Positions 30,364-42,451 of a stretch of 64,000 nucleotides of DNA are shown here, piece after piece. The translations under genes were made by a program, and so were the position numbers. The notes beneath the pieces were generated by a model, which saw only the letters and a program-made list of their open reading frames with translations, searched no databases and was not told the DNA's origin. The stretch comes from Ficedula albicollis. Taxonomy: Eukaryota; Chordata; Aves; Passeriformes; Muscicapidae. The DNA lies in NCBI RefSeq assembly GCF_000247815.1, contig NC_021681.1, forward strand, positions 20,959,495 to 21,023,494, written 5' to 3'. How positions within the stretch are numbered: position 1 is the stretch's first letter; each line of letters starts with the position of its first letter.

Positions 30364-32713
30364 AGCAGGAATCATCCACACTACAGAACTGGGACACAGA
30401 CCTTAAATCCAGCAAAATGTTTCCTTTTTGGTCTGCATTGAAGACAGAGTAATAGACAGAAATAAAGCAAATTTTACATAAATAAAATAAACCAGGGAAC
30501 ACAATAGCCTGAGGCTACATATATCTAGACATTAGTACTCCTTTTGGTCTCAGAATCAGTTTGATTTTTTTTGGGTAGATCTAAAGGGGAAAAAAAAAGA
30601 ACCACCTCTTCCACCTTTGCAGATTCCATTTAGGAAAGGTTTTCTGACCAAGGGGGATATCTGGAGAAATAATGTAATTATTGCTTCTGGATGTAGCTCT
30701 GATTTCCTAGGTTAGGAGTACAACCATGTACTGGAAAGGCAAAAACCCCTCAGTTTGTTAAAGGTAAATTCAGTAATAAGCTAAGTGTATAAACAATGAT
30801 GAACTTTCATGTACGAAGCAAACAGATACTTGCATTATAAAAGGAGCTGGAAATGCCATAAAGCAGAATAAGAAACAACACTGAAGTGATATATGGGGAA
30901 CCTTTCACTTCTGGAGTGCGCTTAGAGCTACTCAGACTGACACTGAGCTTTAAAGCACAAGACAAAAAGGAGTGTTCACTTCACTGCTGAGCACTGGGCA
31001 CTGAAGGAACTAATCCCTCCCTCACCCAGAAACCTGTCCTGAATCTTCCACACGGCACAGGATGGAAGGCACACACGTAATTACATCCAGGCTCGCATTC
31101 CAGCCTGCTCTGTAACCCTATGATTAGCACAGTGCCTGCAGCGTTTTGGATGTTTGGCCAACTGGGTGTTGGAAAAGTCTGTCTTGAAACAAGGAACACC
31201 CTGGGGAAGGTGGAAACCTCCTCCCTGATCTGTGGCTCCTATCAGTGCAAAGGGAAGTGGCTGGTGCTGCCAGGTTTCCTAACTGACCACAACTGCAGCA
31301 CAAATGTTTTCTGGGCAAATTATCACATTTGTTCTGCTCCTCCTTTCCTAACCTTTCACTTCCCATCCTTCACAGAGTTTTACACATCCTCTTGTTTTTT
31401 AGCTCAGCTCGTTCAAACCCCACCGTTTAGAAAAGCTTCCTTTTGCACACAAGACCTTGTTTCTTTTCCATTTCATTTGAACACTCTCCTCTACTGTTAG
31501 AAATGAGCCAATTAAACCCACAAAGGCACTTGCCAGTAGTCCTTGTGATATCAATATAGTATTTACCTTCCTAAGATAAAGGCACTTGAGAACTATTGAC
31601 GGAGTTTAACCCTGCTCCTGCTGCTGATCTCAAATGAGACTTGAGGCGAAAAAGTGAAGCAAGTGATTTACACAAAGCAAGACAAGGAGTAACCCAAGCC
31701 CACAGAGAAAATCTGTTGTCCAACCAAAAACTGAGAGAAGTCCTTCTTTCTTAGCCCATCTGTGGCTTTGAGTCTCCAGAGTACAACACAGCAGCAAGCT
31801 TTGGTGGGTGCAAGCTGCCCCTTTACTCTCTCCCTACCAAAAAGGGCCTCTCCCTGCATCTAGACATCCCAAAATCCAGTGGCAGACATCTATTGTTAGA
31901 GCAGACACCATGCCATAGCAAGCACAAATTCCCTCCAAAGAAAAAGCCAATTAATAGCATGTCTTACAATTTGTTAAAAAGAAACAAACAAACAAACCCC
32001 CCCAAAGTTTAATTGCTTTTTAATATAAAATCTTTACACTTTTTGCAGATGATTAGGTTATTTCACAGTTTATTACAGAACATTTTCTGTTATCATTAGC
32101 TGAAAGTTAATAGTTTTCTGGTGTGGTGGCTGGAGTGTAGAAACTGCAGTGACACACCAACATGAATTTTAAGTTGCTGCGTACGGCAGCAGTACAAATC
32201 TGACCTGCCAGCCAGAAACAATAGACAGAAAAATCCAAGTATATAAAAATTAGAGCTTACATTTTTCAAGGTATTGAGCTTCCCTTTGTCACCAAAATAA
32301 ATGATAGAACACATAAATGTACTCCAGAACTTTCCTGGAGTACAAGGCCTAAATTAAACAGCTAAAGGGTAACTGCAGGTCTGGGTTCAGAAGCTGTTGG
32401 AAGCTTTTAGAGGAAACTGGGCATTTTTCAATGATTCTTTTTCCCTGCGAAAACTGCACACATTTCATGCATTTCAATCTTTTTAGAAAATGAAAGCAGA
32501 CAAAAAAAGTATTATTCAAGTTCTGCTAGGGCTCTTCAGAGAACACAAAACTGGGGATGGTGCAGTGTTTTACATTTTGCTGAGAGGGCTCTGCAGTCAG
32601 ATGGAGGTGCCACCTCGGCCCTGCTCTGCAAAGTGAACGCAGATGCAAGCTCTGATTTAAGTGTTTTCATGTAGGACTGGAAGCCTAAGTCAGAACTCGC
32701 CACAGAATTCCTT
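30364..32713. other. Noncoding stretch with small simple repeats
   Basis: Contains an (AAAC)n run followed by C7 at about 31982-32003. No gene recognised. Confidence 0.5.
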
Positions 32714-32846
32714 CAGGAACCGCGTGATTGCTCCGTGTCCTTGGAACGGCCACAGCTGCCTGCCTCACCGAGGTCCATCCCAAAAAACACTGGACGCTCA
32801 CACAACACATTTTGTCTCTGTGTGCTCTTAATAGGCTTCTGTTTAC

Positions 32847-32935
32847 CTGCTGGAGTGCAACCTGTCAGCTTGGCCACCTCAAATGCCTGCGAGCCTCGCT
32901 GGTTTTTGTCCGTGTCCCTCTTGTTCAACGCCAGG
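32847..32935 (-). other. Exon-like segment, copy 1 of 2 (unverified)
   Basis: On the minus strand a pyrimidine-rich tract ends in CAG, followed by 89 nt and a consensus donor CAG/GTAAAC. The open frame gives about 29 residues including NKRDTDKNQRGSQAFEVAKL. Third codon positions are strongly G/C-rich, unlike the AT-rich surroundings, which is what a bird exon would show. I do not recognise the protein. The local GC-rich background weakens the codon argument. Confidence 0.27.
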
Positions 32936-33158
32936 CTGAGTAAAGTCAGCCAGGAGGGTTCGAGCGTCAATACAACACTGGCAGATACTCTTAGAGGGAG
33001 ACATTTCCTGCAGAAGAGTTGGCAACAGGAACCGCGTGATTGCTCCATGTCCTTGGAACGGCCACAGCTGCCTGCCTCACCGAGGTCCATCCCAAAAAAC
33101 ACTGGACGCTCACACAACACATTTTGTCTCTGTGTGCTCTTAATAGGCTTCTGTTTAC

Positions 33159-33247
33159 CTGCTGGAGTGCAACCTGTCAGCTTGGCCACCTCAAATGCCT
33201 GCGAGCCTCGATGGTTTTTATCCGTGTCCCTCTTGTTCAACGCCAGG
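33159..33247 (-). other. Exon-like segment, copy 2 of 2 (unverified)
   Basis: Same segment as at 32847-32935 in the second copy of the 312-bp duplication, with identical splice-like ends. Two of the three inter-copy substitutions fall here: one silent (Asp codon), one changing Gln to His (NKRDTDKNHRGSQAF). If the exon and the duplication are both real, this is a tandem exon duplication. Confidence 0.25.
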
Positions 33248-33530
33248 CTGAGTAAAGTCAGCCAGGAGGGTTCGAGCGTCAATACAACACTGGCAGATAC
33301 TCTTAGAGGGAGACATTTCCTGCAGAAGAGTTGGCAACAGCCACCACAAGCTGCCCCTCTGAAGTCAGCTTTGCCCTACTTTGCTGTTTACTTCTTCAAT
33401 AAGAGGTCACAGCCACGTGCACAAAGTTTGAGAAACTTTACATGCCGTGTGTGGTAGCACATGGCTCACCACAGGGTGAAGAAAAGAGGATGAGAATTTA
33501 AGTAAAACTACCAAGCAGGAAGGGACAGAG

Positions 33531-34310
33531 GTGCTCCCATCCTTTGCTGTAATTGGGAGAAAAGTACAGTATTTCTCAAGGGTGTTCTTGGGAATCCTTT
33601 TTACAGAGCTCCTTCTAAGCCCGTGGTATAGCCTTACAAACATCCTTCCTTTTATTCCTTTTAATACCAATGCATCAACACAGTGCTTGGCACTAAGACT
33701 GGGCTCCGTGTATCTCTGCACTGAGCCAGCAGCACTTGTCTCTCTCAGCACCACACAAATTCTCTCCTTGCTTCAGACGTTTGGAGGGAAAGCACAAAGT
33801 GCTTTTGGTCCCCCAGGCACTCAGAGAGCCTCTGTTGTTTTTGACACTGTGGTGACTGCCCTCAATTGTCCTTCCAAGGGTCAATTCTTTGGAGCTCTCC
33901 AACTCATTTTCCCCTTTGCAGCTCCAATTCTCCGGGACAGGGAAGATTTTCTCTCATCTGCCTCAAAGCACTGTCTCCTCAAAGATGATTCTGGATATGG
34001 GAGAAGAAAGGGAGCTTGTCCTACAAGGACACCTGCACTCGGGCTCTACTGGAGTACAGCCTGTATTTCCAGTCTATGTTACCCTGCCTACAAGGACACC
34101 TGCACTCGAGCTCTACTGGAGTACAGCCTGTATTTCCAGTCACCTAAAACAACTATTTTTGGGGATCACCTACAACCAAACCTCATGAATCACAGGCAGA
34201 CCAACCATCAAACAGCTCACTTGGCTCCAGGCCTTATGTGGATTAGAAAGGTGGTCTGCATTCCTAGTTCCGTTCTCAGCACATCCTGCTCTGAAATTCA
34301 AACTTCTTAA
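33531..34310 (+). other. Unidentified 259-codon open frame
   Basis: A plus-strand frame open for 780 nt, long for noncoding sequence of this composition. The translation shows no motif that I recognise and no obvious signal or domain pattern. It includes a 67-bp tandem duplication in which the two copies are read in different frames, which argues against a conserved protein. A chance frame is the more likely explanation. Confidence 0.15.
34020..34140. repeat. Two-copy tandem duplication, 67-bp unit
   Basis: The unit starting at 34020 is repeated from 34087. The copied part (about 54 bases) differs at one site and about 13 bases of unlike sequence separate the copies. It may be a duplication with later change of the junction. 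Confidence 0.85.
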
Positions 34311-34457
34311 ATAGCTTTTCCTTCTTCTCTGCAACATCTGAGTAAGAGCTCACTGTGCCACAGAGCCACTGATTTCAGAGCAGATCACAATTTCTAGGTT
34401 ACTATTTTAAGCTGGACTTAAAATTTTTACGCTAACAATCATCATCTAACAGGTCTG

Positions 34458-34947
34458 NNNNNNNNNNNNNNNNNNNNNNNNNNNNNNNNNNNNNNNNNNN
34501 NNNNNNNNNNNNNNNNNNNNNNNNNNNNNNNNNNNNNNNNNNNNNNNNNNNNNNNNNNNNNNNNNNNNNNNNNNNNNNNNNNNNNNNNNNNNNNNNNNNN
34601 NNNNNNNNNNNNNNNNNNNNNNNNNNNNNNNNNNNNNNNNNNNNNNNNNNNNNNNNNNNNNNNNNNNNNNNNNNNNNNNNNNNNNNNNNNNNNNNNNNNN
34701 NNNNNNNNNNNNNNNNNNNNNNNNNNNNNNNNNNNNNNNNNNNNNNNNNNNNNNNNNNNNNNNNNNNNNNNNNNNNNNNNNNNNNNNNNNNNNNNNNNNN
34801 NNNNNNNNNNNNNNNNNNNNNNNNNNNNNNNNNNNNNNNNNNNNNNNNNNNNNNNNNNNNNNNNNNNNNNNNNNNNNNNNNNNNNNNNNNNNNNNNNNNN
34901 NNNNNNNNNNNNNNNNNNNNNNNNNNNNNNNNNNNNNNNNNNNNNNN
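34458..34947. other. Assembly gap (490 N)
   Basis: Run of 490 unspecified bases. The true content and length are unknown. Any frame drawn through it is meaningless. Confidence 1.
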
Positions 34948-35093
34948 GTTTAAGAAAAAAAATGCAGAAATAAGGTTCCAGCGTTTGTCTCATCTGGCCC
35001 TTGAAATTATAATTCTTCCANATTTAAGAAAAAAATGCAGAAATAAGGTTCCAGTGTTTGTTTCATCTGGCCCTTGAAATTATAATTCTTCCA
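34948..35093. repeat. Duplication split by a single N, next to the gap
   Basis: The segment at 34948-35020 is repeated at 35022-35093, with one N at 35021 between them. The copies differ at about three sites and by one A in an A run. A duplicated gap edge separated by a lone N is typical of failed gap closing, in which the two sides of a gap were the same sequence and should have been merged. Confidence 0.95.
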
Positions 35094-38019
35094 CAACAGA
35101 GAAGTTAATTGAATTCCAATTTTAAACGTACCTCTAAGACACGAAACACACTGTACACATTACAGCATCCCATGGTGAGAAAGAGTCTTTGATAGAATTA
35201 GAATTTGCTTTCTTGCATCTCAAATGCAAATTTCTCTGGAGATAGCTAAAAAAATCTGGTAAGAAACAAAAAACTCTTCAGCAATAAAATATTTTTAGGA
35301 CATAAACAAACCAAAATATTCTCATTTGCATATGGTACATCTTCATCTCATGTGACATTTTTTATTTTTATCCTATATGACAATGCTACTGACAAACTAA
35401 ATAACCAGAAAAAGCAGGCAACATTTCTGATGCCAGATGCTGAAGATCAATAGCTATTTCCCAGAGTTTATGGCATAATTAAAATTTGTAACAGGAATCA
35501 TTTTCTCTTCAACCCTCAGGCTAAATCTAGAATTATTGACTAAGTCTAAGTTAGGTAGTGTAGCATTTGTTATTATGTTTATGGATAATATAAAGGATTT
35601 TATGCTTTTTTCATGTAACAGTAACTAGGAAAGAATTCTCTGTATCAGGAAGCAGGAGTTATAAACATTTTGCTGTTCAGGTATGCAGAAGACAGGGTTT
35701 GTATAATTATCTGCTAGTTAAGCTGTGCTCCTGTTTACAGGAGGTGGCCACAATGCTTGTGAAAGACCAGAGAAGTGAATTTCCAGTCCCTGAGAGCTTG
35801 CAGTGCCTTGGCTCCTTGGAGGGGGTGCCAGGTCCCAGAGTCACTGGTGCTGCCAGGAGCTGGAGCAATACATGGCAATTTAAATCAAATTTACTGTATG
35901 GGAATGGCTGTATACTTATAACCCAAAGAGTCTGCCTATGCCCTCCTCTACCCAAGGCATACAGACAGCAAAGACGAAGAGAGCAGAGTTATCAAGGACA
36001 AATACACATCACTCCTATAAGGAGAGAGAACCAATAATCCTTCTGCTCAACCATCCCATGGCTTGGGTTTGCTGTAACTTCAGACTATCAGGACAAATAG
36101 ACTCGGTTTATAAGTGAAAAGATAGATATTTGTTTGCTGTCAGCCCTAAAAACTCATCCCTGGGCAGTGGAAAGGTAACCGGATTATTTCTTGCTCGTGT
36201 CTCAATCAAGGCTAATAACAACACACATCAAATTAAGCCCTCTTGATACCAGTGCAACCCCATTACTTTCACTGCATTTTCACAAATAAAGCAAACTAGA
36301 AAGTTGGTAAACATTTCTGCTGATGAAGCAGAAGAACAAATACAGTCTGACTCAGTCTCTCTTTGCAAGGCTAGCAGGAATAAAATGTGGTAAACTTAAT
36401 TGTGTTATGAAGGCACAGAAAACCTGAGCTTACACAGACAGCAGAAATGCCACTTTTAAAAGCACTGCTTCAAGAAAAAGATGAATATATATACAAATTG
36501 ACAAAGCCAGCTATTATGCCTAGCAGTATGGATTCACAGTAACATTTGGGCTAAAAAGCACAGCTCCACTTTCTATAACTGTTTCTACAGGGATGGATTT
36601 AGTTAACTTTAGCTTATGCTTTTTATTCTCCTGAACGCTAAGAAGAGCTTCAGGGTATGACCAAAATATAACCAGAAACACTAAACTGGAAGAAGGCAGA
36701 AGCAGCTGCAGCAACACTCCAAGAGAGCTGACCCTTGGTACCAGGCAGGCCCAAAGGTACCCGTGGCTCTCCACAGGCTGAAACATGAGAGTGGGATCTA
36801 AAAAACACAGAATTTTAAAATCTGAGTGAAAAGCCCCAATGTTACAGAGAGCATGCACATTTTTCTCAAGAGGGAAGAAGATGACAAGCCTCTTTGAAGT
36901 CCATTTTGGTTTGCAATGGTTTCTAGCCACTTGTCTGATGCACATGAAGTCCATCTTTGTTGCTTCTCTGATTGCTGACTAAAGGAAAAATGAACAGTTT
37001 TTCAGTTATTAGCCTCACTTCTATATATCCCATAACCAGGAGATTAATTAAGAGACCAGGCCTTGAGTGGGGGCAGAGGGGAAACAGAACCAAACAAACA
37101 AATCCCCCAACACAAAACCAAACTCGGGGAAAATAAATTCTAAAGACCTGAATCAGAATGACATTGTAAAAAAAAAACCCAACCTCACCTGTCTATAAAA
37201 AACACTTCTCGAGAACTCACTGCAAGACACGACACCATTTAGGACATTGTCCCACTGAGGTGGTGATCAGTGGAAATGCTTTCTTTTTTTTTTCAAGAAA
37301 AAGAAAAAGGCAAATAAAATTAAACCTCTCATCATCACCACCTTTTCCACTAGGACTGTGCAATGAAATCCCTGCACAGAAAAAGAAAAATTTCCAGCCA
37401 CTTCCAGAAAACTTCCATTACTTAAAGGAGGAGGAAAAAAGAGAGCTGGTCAGGACCTGCTATGAATGCAGAGCCCTCTTTAGTTTATGAACTAGTTCAT
37501 ATCTGCATAAGAAGTTTACTTAAAACCAGATTTCCTCTGCCGGAACTGCTCAGACCACATTGATATTCCCCCCGCGCCAACCTCCGCTCTTTGCTTTTCT
37601 CCAGTAAGTGACTGACTTCAGAAAAAGAGGTGCAGGAGCAGCCAAAATAAACATGACCCTTACCACACACACTGAACAATGATGTATTGGGGGAAAAACC
37701 AACAACTTCCCTTGGATCACTTCCCCAGAGTGGCAAACACTGACTCTGACAGACCCTACTGCTGACAAGGGCTGATTCCTACATTTTGTAGAACTTCAAA
37801 GTTTAAAGCAGCTTTATGAGGAAAAGTTTTCAAACACTTTGAAAACATCATCCTTTTGCTGTACATCTACTATGTTTTCAATTTCAGTTTTACTTATTGC
37901 AGCAAGGTGTTGCTATCTTGTTTCATTTTCAGGCACACATATTAGGATGCAATCATCTGCAACATACCTTTAAGAACTGGAAAGGATTGTAAAAGCAAAA
38001 CAACAATAATACCAAGCAG
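35094..38019. other. Noncoding stretch, nothing recognised
   Basis: AT-rich. Frames of up to 144 codons occur but show no recognised protein or splice support. Confidence 0.45.
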
Positions 38020-38165
38020 ATTGGGAGCCGAAAGTCTTGGGCTTGATATCCAGTTCTGTGGTCAATTCTCACCATTGCACACAGATTCCCTCTTATCATG
38101 CTTCAATTTATGCAGTTTTCTCAGATTTAATATGCTTATATTAGTGATAATATTCGTGTAGAGCT
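38020..38165 (+). mobile_element. Possible ancient MIR-like SINE trace
   Basis: The order 'cttgggcttgatatccagtt', later 'tcaatttatgcagttttctc' and a 'tagtgataatatt' stretch loosely follows the MIR consensus (tRNA-derived B-box region, then the 'cctcagtttcctcatctg' core and 'ataata'). Similarity is weak and judged by eye. Confidence 0.2.
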
Positions 38166-39719
38166 GAAATCTCAACTCCTGGTTTGTGAGCACATATAAA
38201 CTGGGAAATGAAAGCTAAAAAATCCCAGGTATTCCTGTGATAAAAGAGTTAAAAGCACCCTGAAAATGCTCAAATGACTTCAGCTGAAGTAAAAAGAGTG
38301 CTCTGTGCTGTTCCAGCTGCTGATGGCTCTGCGGGACTATTTAAATCTTGCATTTTTCACAGCACCAGGATAGTGATCAGAACATACTTCTCCAGCTCTC
38401 TAGATTCACCACTTTGAAATGAAAGTCAAAAATCTACAGGAGGCAGCAATAAAACGAATTATTTTAAATTACCCATTGTTACTGTACCTGGTTGGGGAAT
38501 AGAGCCAAGCTGTGCAAGAAATGCTGTCACAGGAAACCCTTGCTATTATCATTCAAAAGGAGCCAAAAAGGGACCCAGTGATGTTCTGTGAGTAACTGTC
38601 CACAGAGCAAACCTCGATTTGCAGGGCTGAGGTCATCCAACACCAAGGGGAGAGGAAGCACTTTCACAATGCACCTTCAGAAATGCCACTTTTTGTTAGA
38701 GAACCCCTCAGTTAATAACTGCAGCTGATTACAGCATTCATTAGTGTTTATTCAGAGTCCTGCTCAAAAGCACAAAGCTGAAAGAAAACTGTTCATGTAG
38801 CCTAGCAAGCTGGGTACACCCAGCGGCCAAGAAGCAAGAAAGACATTTGGGGCTGAAATTTGCTTTCTGGGACACTCCCTTCTCAATTCCCAGTGCTCCA
38901 CGCAAGCACACCAGGATCTTTATGTAAGCTCTTGATATTTCCCTATCACCTTTCTCAGCAAAAAGTAGTAGCTGCTTCTCTTAGACCTGGTCTGTAAATA
39001 TTTCATGAGACTACACATATATTGATCTAAAAATCAACATCAGAACACAAGAACAAACCCTAAGGAACATACACTCGGAGCTGATCCAAAGCCCAGATTA
39101 ATTACAGAGGGAACCTGAACTTGCTGGGAACTGCTTTTAGAAATAATGCAGTTGCTTAGTAATATGTTTATATTAGATATCGAGATATATATATATGTAG
39201 ATAGAGATATATATAATGAAACCAGTTATTAAAATGTTTAAGCTATGTTAATAAACAGCACATAAGGGAGACCTGAAAAAACCTGAAATTTTTTAGGATG
39301 TTTTATTAATAATGCTTATATGACTCCTCTCATTCTTGCTCACTTGTGCCTCTCAAGAGCCAAAAGAACAAGCTGCTTTAACTTCAACTTCTCAGTTCAG
39401 CTCTCTCCTCTGCGGGCCAGAGGCAAGCATGGATTACACACACTTAGCAAGCCAGCAAAGCTGCTACCATCTTCTAGCAACACAATACAGTGTAAAATCA
39501 ATTACAACTCATGTACAATGTCATCAAATTAAAATGTACAGTAATTGCATCTTGTGGAGCTTACGTTGTCACATTCTCCAGCAAACAGTACTTAATTCAT
39601 GGGAAGAATGAAAACAACAGCTCGCGTGAAGGGAACGGATCTTGATTCTAAAAGCAAAAAACCCAGAAATGACAAAGCAGCAAAAAAAACCCCAAACCAC
39701 CGCCAAAGTGCAAGGTTCT
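38166..39719. other. Noncoding stretch with an AT dinucleotide patch
   Basis: An interrupted (AT)n/GATA-like patch lies at about 39175-39218. No gene recognised. Confidence 0.5.
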
Positions 39720-40060
39720 CCGGGTGAGTTTCAGCATTTCTGAAGGGCTCTCAGCGCTGCCTGAACCAATCTGTGGCTGGCAGTCACAGCCCCATTGTTC
39801 AGAGCTCCGCTCTCTTCACTTGTCACACCCCGGCTGCGGGAACGGGGCTCTGAACCATTTCCAGCAGCAGCAAAACAACCACGGAACGGAACCAAGAGTT
39901 CAGTTATTCTCCAGGCTTACTGCACTTGGTGCAAAACAGCCAGGCTGTGACGCCAGAGTGACCCTACATTTACTGACTGACCAGATGGCGAGAATTACTG
40001 ACCTATCTAAGCCCCGAGCCTCCTTCCCCATCTGACGGCTGCTGGGGGAAATCAAATAAA
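39720..40060. other. GC- and CpG-enriched islet
   Basis: About 340 bp with clearly more C+G and more CG dinucleotides than the sequence on either side. It includes a CATTGTTC element resembling a SOX-type site. It could be a small regulatory element or an unrecognised exon. No promoter can be shown. Confidence 0.3.
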
Positions 40061-41929
40061 GGGCTCTGCACAGTCTTTAGGGCTCCAACCTAATCATCAC
40101 AACACCATTAGAAGAAAATGCTGCGGGGAAAGGCAAGGAGGGAAATCCTGGATCTTCAAAACCCTTTTTTTTTTTTTTTTCCCCACAGCAGAGCTGAAGC
40201 CATGGGTAAGCACAGCAAGGTTTGTGCACCTGCTGCCCAGGCCACATCTCTTTTGCTAATGAATAAGTGAAGCTGGCCTCCAGGGCTGTCAATCTGGCAC
40301 CTTTGGTAATTCACACAAGCCTCAAAGTTCTCTAAAAATAAATAACGTGAAAAGGAACCCAACTCGTCTTGCTAGCAGTGGTTTTGACAGGTATCTTGAG
40401 TAATGTTAATCTTTCTTTCCTTAAAAACTACCAGCTGAATCACCAATTATTTGGGGCAGGTTCTAAAAACAAGCACACATGGAAATTAAGTTTGATGGCA
40501 ACTGAAAAAATGAAACTGGGGCTGTATATGTGTGTTTGCATGTGTGCACACAGAATTTCTTTTTTTTAACAGAATTATTGTGCAGCCCTAATTCTTGTCC
40601 CATTTCCATTAATGCAAATCAAGAGAAATTCCATTTGACTAAGCTCACTTAGATTAATGGAGAAAGGGCATGAATTAAACCAGAATCACAGTCATAGTTC
40701 CCAAAAGACCTGGATAAAACACAACGTGTTTGAAAACATTTTCCATCAGTTTAGTTTGTGGATTATATTGGCAGAAGTGAAACAGCTCCTCACATACAGC
40801 ACAAAAAATAAGATTGGAGTTAGACTGGACAACCTTCTGAGCAGCACAAGTCAGGTCCTGAATGAAGAAAAAAGAAAAGGAAACAATACTAATTCTTATA
40901 TTAACATGCCTGAAATGGTGTTAAGACCTGTACAGCATTGACTATTCCTGGTGCTTTATTCAATATTTAAATCTGGATCAAAAACTAATTTGCCGCCATA
41001 TGTTTTCTAGATAATTTTTACGTAATTATTAACATACAGAGGAAAAAAAAAATTAAAAAGGCAGTGGAATAAAAGTTCTCTGTGAACTAAATCTGCTCCA
41101 GCATTAATGGAGTTATTCCCTTATAAATATGGAAATCTGAGACATGCATTTGAACCCCTGGATTACATGCGTGCATGCATACAAAGAATAACTTCAAGGG
41201 AAAAATAGTAACACATCACTGACTAGAAAGTTACCACTCCAGCCCTCAGAAAAGCTTTTGCAAATTTTATAATGGTTTAAGGATTCTTCAAAACACAAAA
41301 CAGATACAAAGCTATACCTCTTGTATGCAAAGCATGAGAAAGAGGCCAGGAAGAAACTGGTAAAGTCAAGCAAAAGAAAAGCATGGGTTGAATGTCAGGG
41401 GAAAAAAACCCAGTGAATGCTAAGATGATAAAATAATGGAATAATTCCCCAGGAAGATAATATTTTCCGGGATGTTAAAACAGCCTGTTGAAAGAAAAAA
41501 GGACTACTGGGAAAACATTCTTTCTCAAAGCGAAAATTTGACATTAATGTTGCAAAAGAAGGACTAAGCAAGATTTATGAAGCGTTGTGTTCAGGATTCT
41601 ACTGAAAATTTAAAATACCTAGGACAGAATACTCTGTTCTTACAGTTAGTCACACAAGTGCCCACAAGGGCTGTTTTACATGCATGTGTTGGTGTAACCT
41701 CAGCACAACCCACAAAAGGAAAAAAACATAAAGGCAACAAGCTGAAATAAGCCACGAATGCTAAACAGAAACAATATCTTTCATCTCCCTGCATCTGCCA
41801 TGCCCTGCTCACGTGCAACAGGCAGAAAATTCGTGCAAAATAGCTGTGCAAAGCACTTCCTACCAAAAAAAAAAACCATTTGCAGAATGTTTAATGAAGC
41901 TACAGAACACTAACCCAAACATCCACAGA
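40061..41929. other. Noncoding stretch, nothing recognised
   Basis: Contains a T16/C4 tract at about 40166-40184 and an A run near 41044-41051. No gene recognised. Confidence 0.5.
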
Positions 41930-42451
41930 TCACCTTAAATCTAAAGCAACCTTTATTGTACAGCACAGTGCCAAATGCTTACACGATCTTATCAGACCTT
42001 TCCTCATCCTGCTAAATGCAAGCAGTGGTGTTTTTTCAATAATGCACTGCAGATGAGTGATGAGGATTTCCTCCTTCCCCCCCGACGCACGCAAGGACAG
42101 GTCCCCTCGCGTGGACGCGCTGGCACAGCCGCAGCAGAACAAGCTCCCACAGGCAGGGCAAGGATGCCCCAGAGCTCCTGAGAGCACAGGTGTGCTTACC
42201 TGGCTGGGCTGCACTGGGCTCATTCTCTCCCATTGCCAAAATGATGAACTCCCCTGAGAGGAGGTGAGGGGACGTGGCTGCTGTGCAAGTCGTGACCTCC
42301 TGACTTCGCACCGCGGTAACCCTATACCTGACTTTCTTCTGGGAATAATCAGGATCCTGCTTCCTGAGCTACCTGGGCCTGCCTGACCTGTTTCTCTATA
42401 AACTGACATCATATCCTTTGATCTGCTTTGATTAACATGTGCTTCAGGCAA
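41930..42451 (-). other. Unidentified 173-codon frame ending over a polyadenylation signal
   Basis: A minus-strand frame open for 522 nt across a GC- and CpG-rich islet (about 42080-42330). At 41952-41957 the minus strand has AATAAA, within the frame and just before its stop. Inside, at 42200-42253, lies a 54-nt segment with strong splice-like ends. The protein is not recognised. It could be the 3' part of a noncoding transcript, a decayed LTR (regulatory and poly-A features in about 500 bp), or chance. Confidence 0.2.
42200..42253 (-). other. Exon-like segment with strong splice signals (unverified)
   Basis: On the minus strand 'cacctcctctcag' precedes 54 nt that end in a near-perfect donor CCAG/GTAAGC. 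Two frames are open; one reads GEFIILAMGENEPSAAQP. The length is divisible by three. Splice-site quality is the best seen in the window, but the segment is short and the protein unknown. Confidence 0.25.

Larger units (their letters stand above)
32714..33340. repeat. Two-copy tandem duplication, 312-bp unit
   Basis: The longest duplication in the window. Copy one is 32714-33025 and copy two starts at 33026. I count three substitutions (about 99% identity) and no indel. The unit is richer in CG dinucleotides than its surroundings. Because 312 is divisible by three, long frames run through both copies on both strands; those frames are a by-product of the duplication. Each copy contains one exon-like segment (listed separately). 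Confidence 0.95.

Noticed and set aside
32713..33457. Long frames on both strands (189 and 240 codons) with internally repeated peptide
   Set aside because: The length comes from a 312-bp duplication divisible by three, which keeps the frame open; no evidence for a protein of that length.
34442..34993. A 183-codon minus-strand frame
   Set aside because: It runs almost wholly through the N gap and carries no information.
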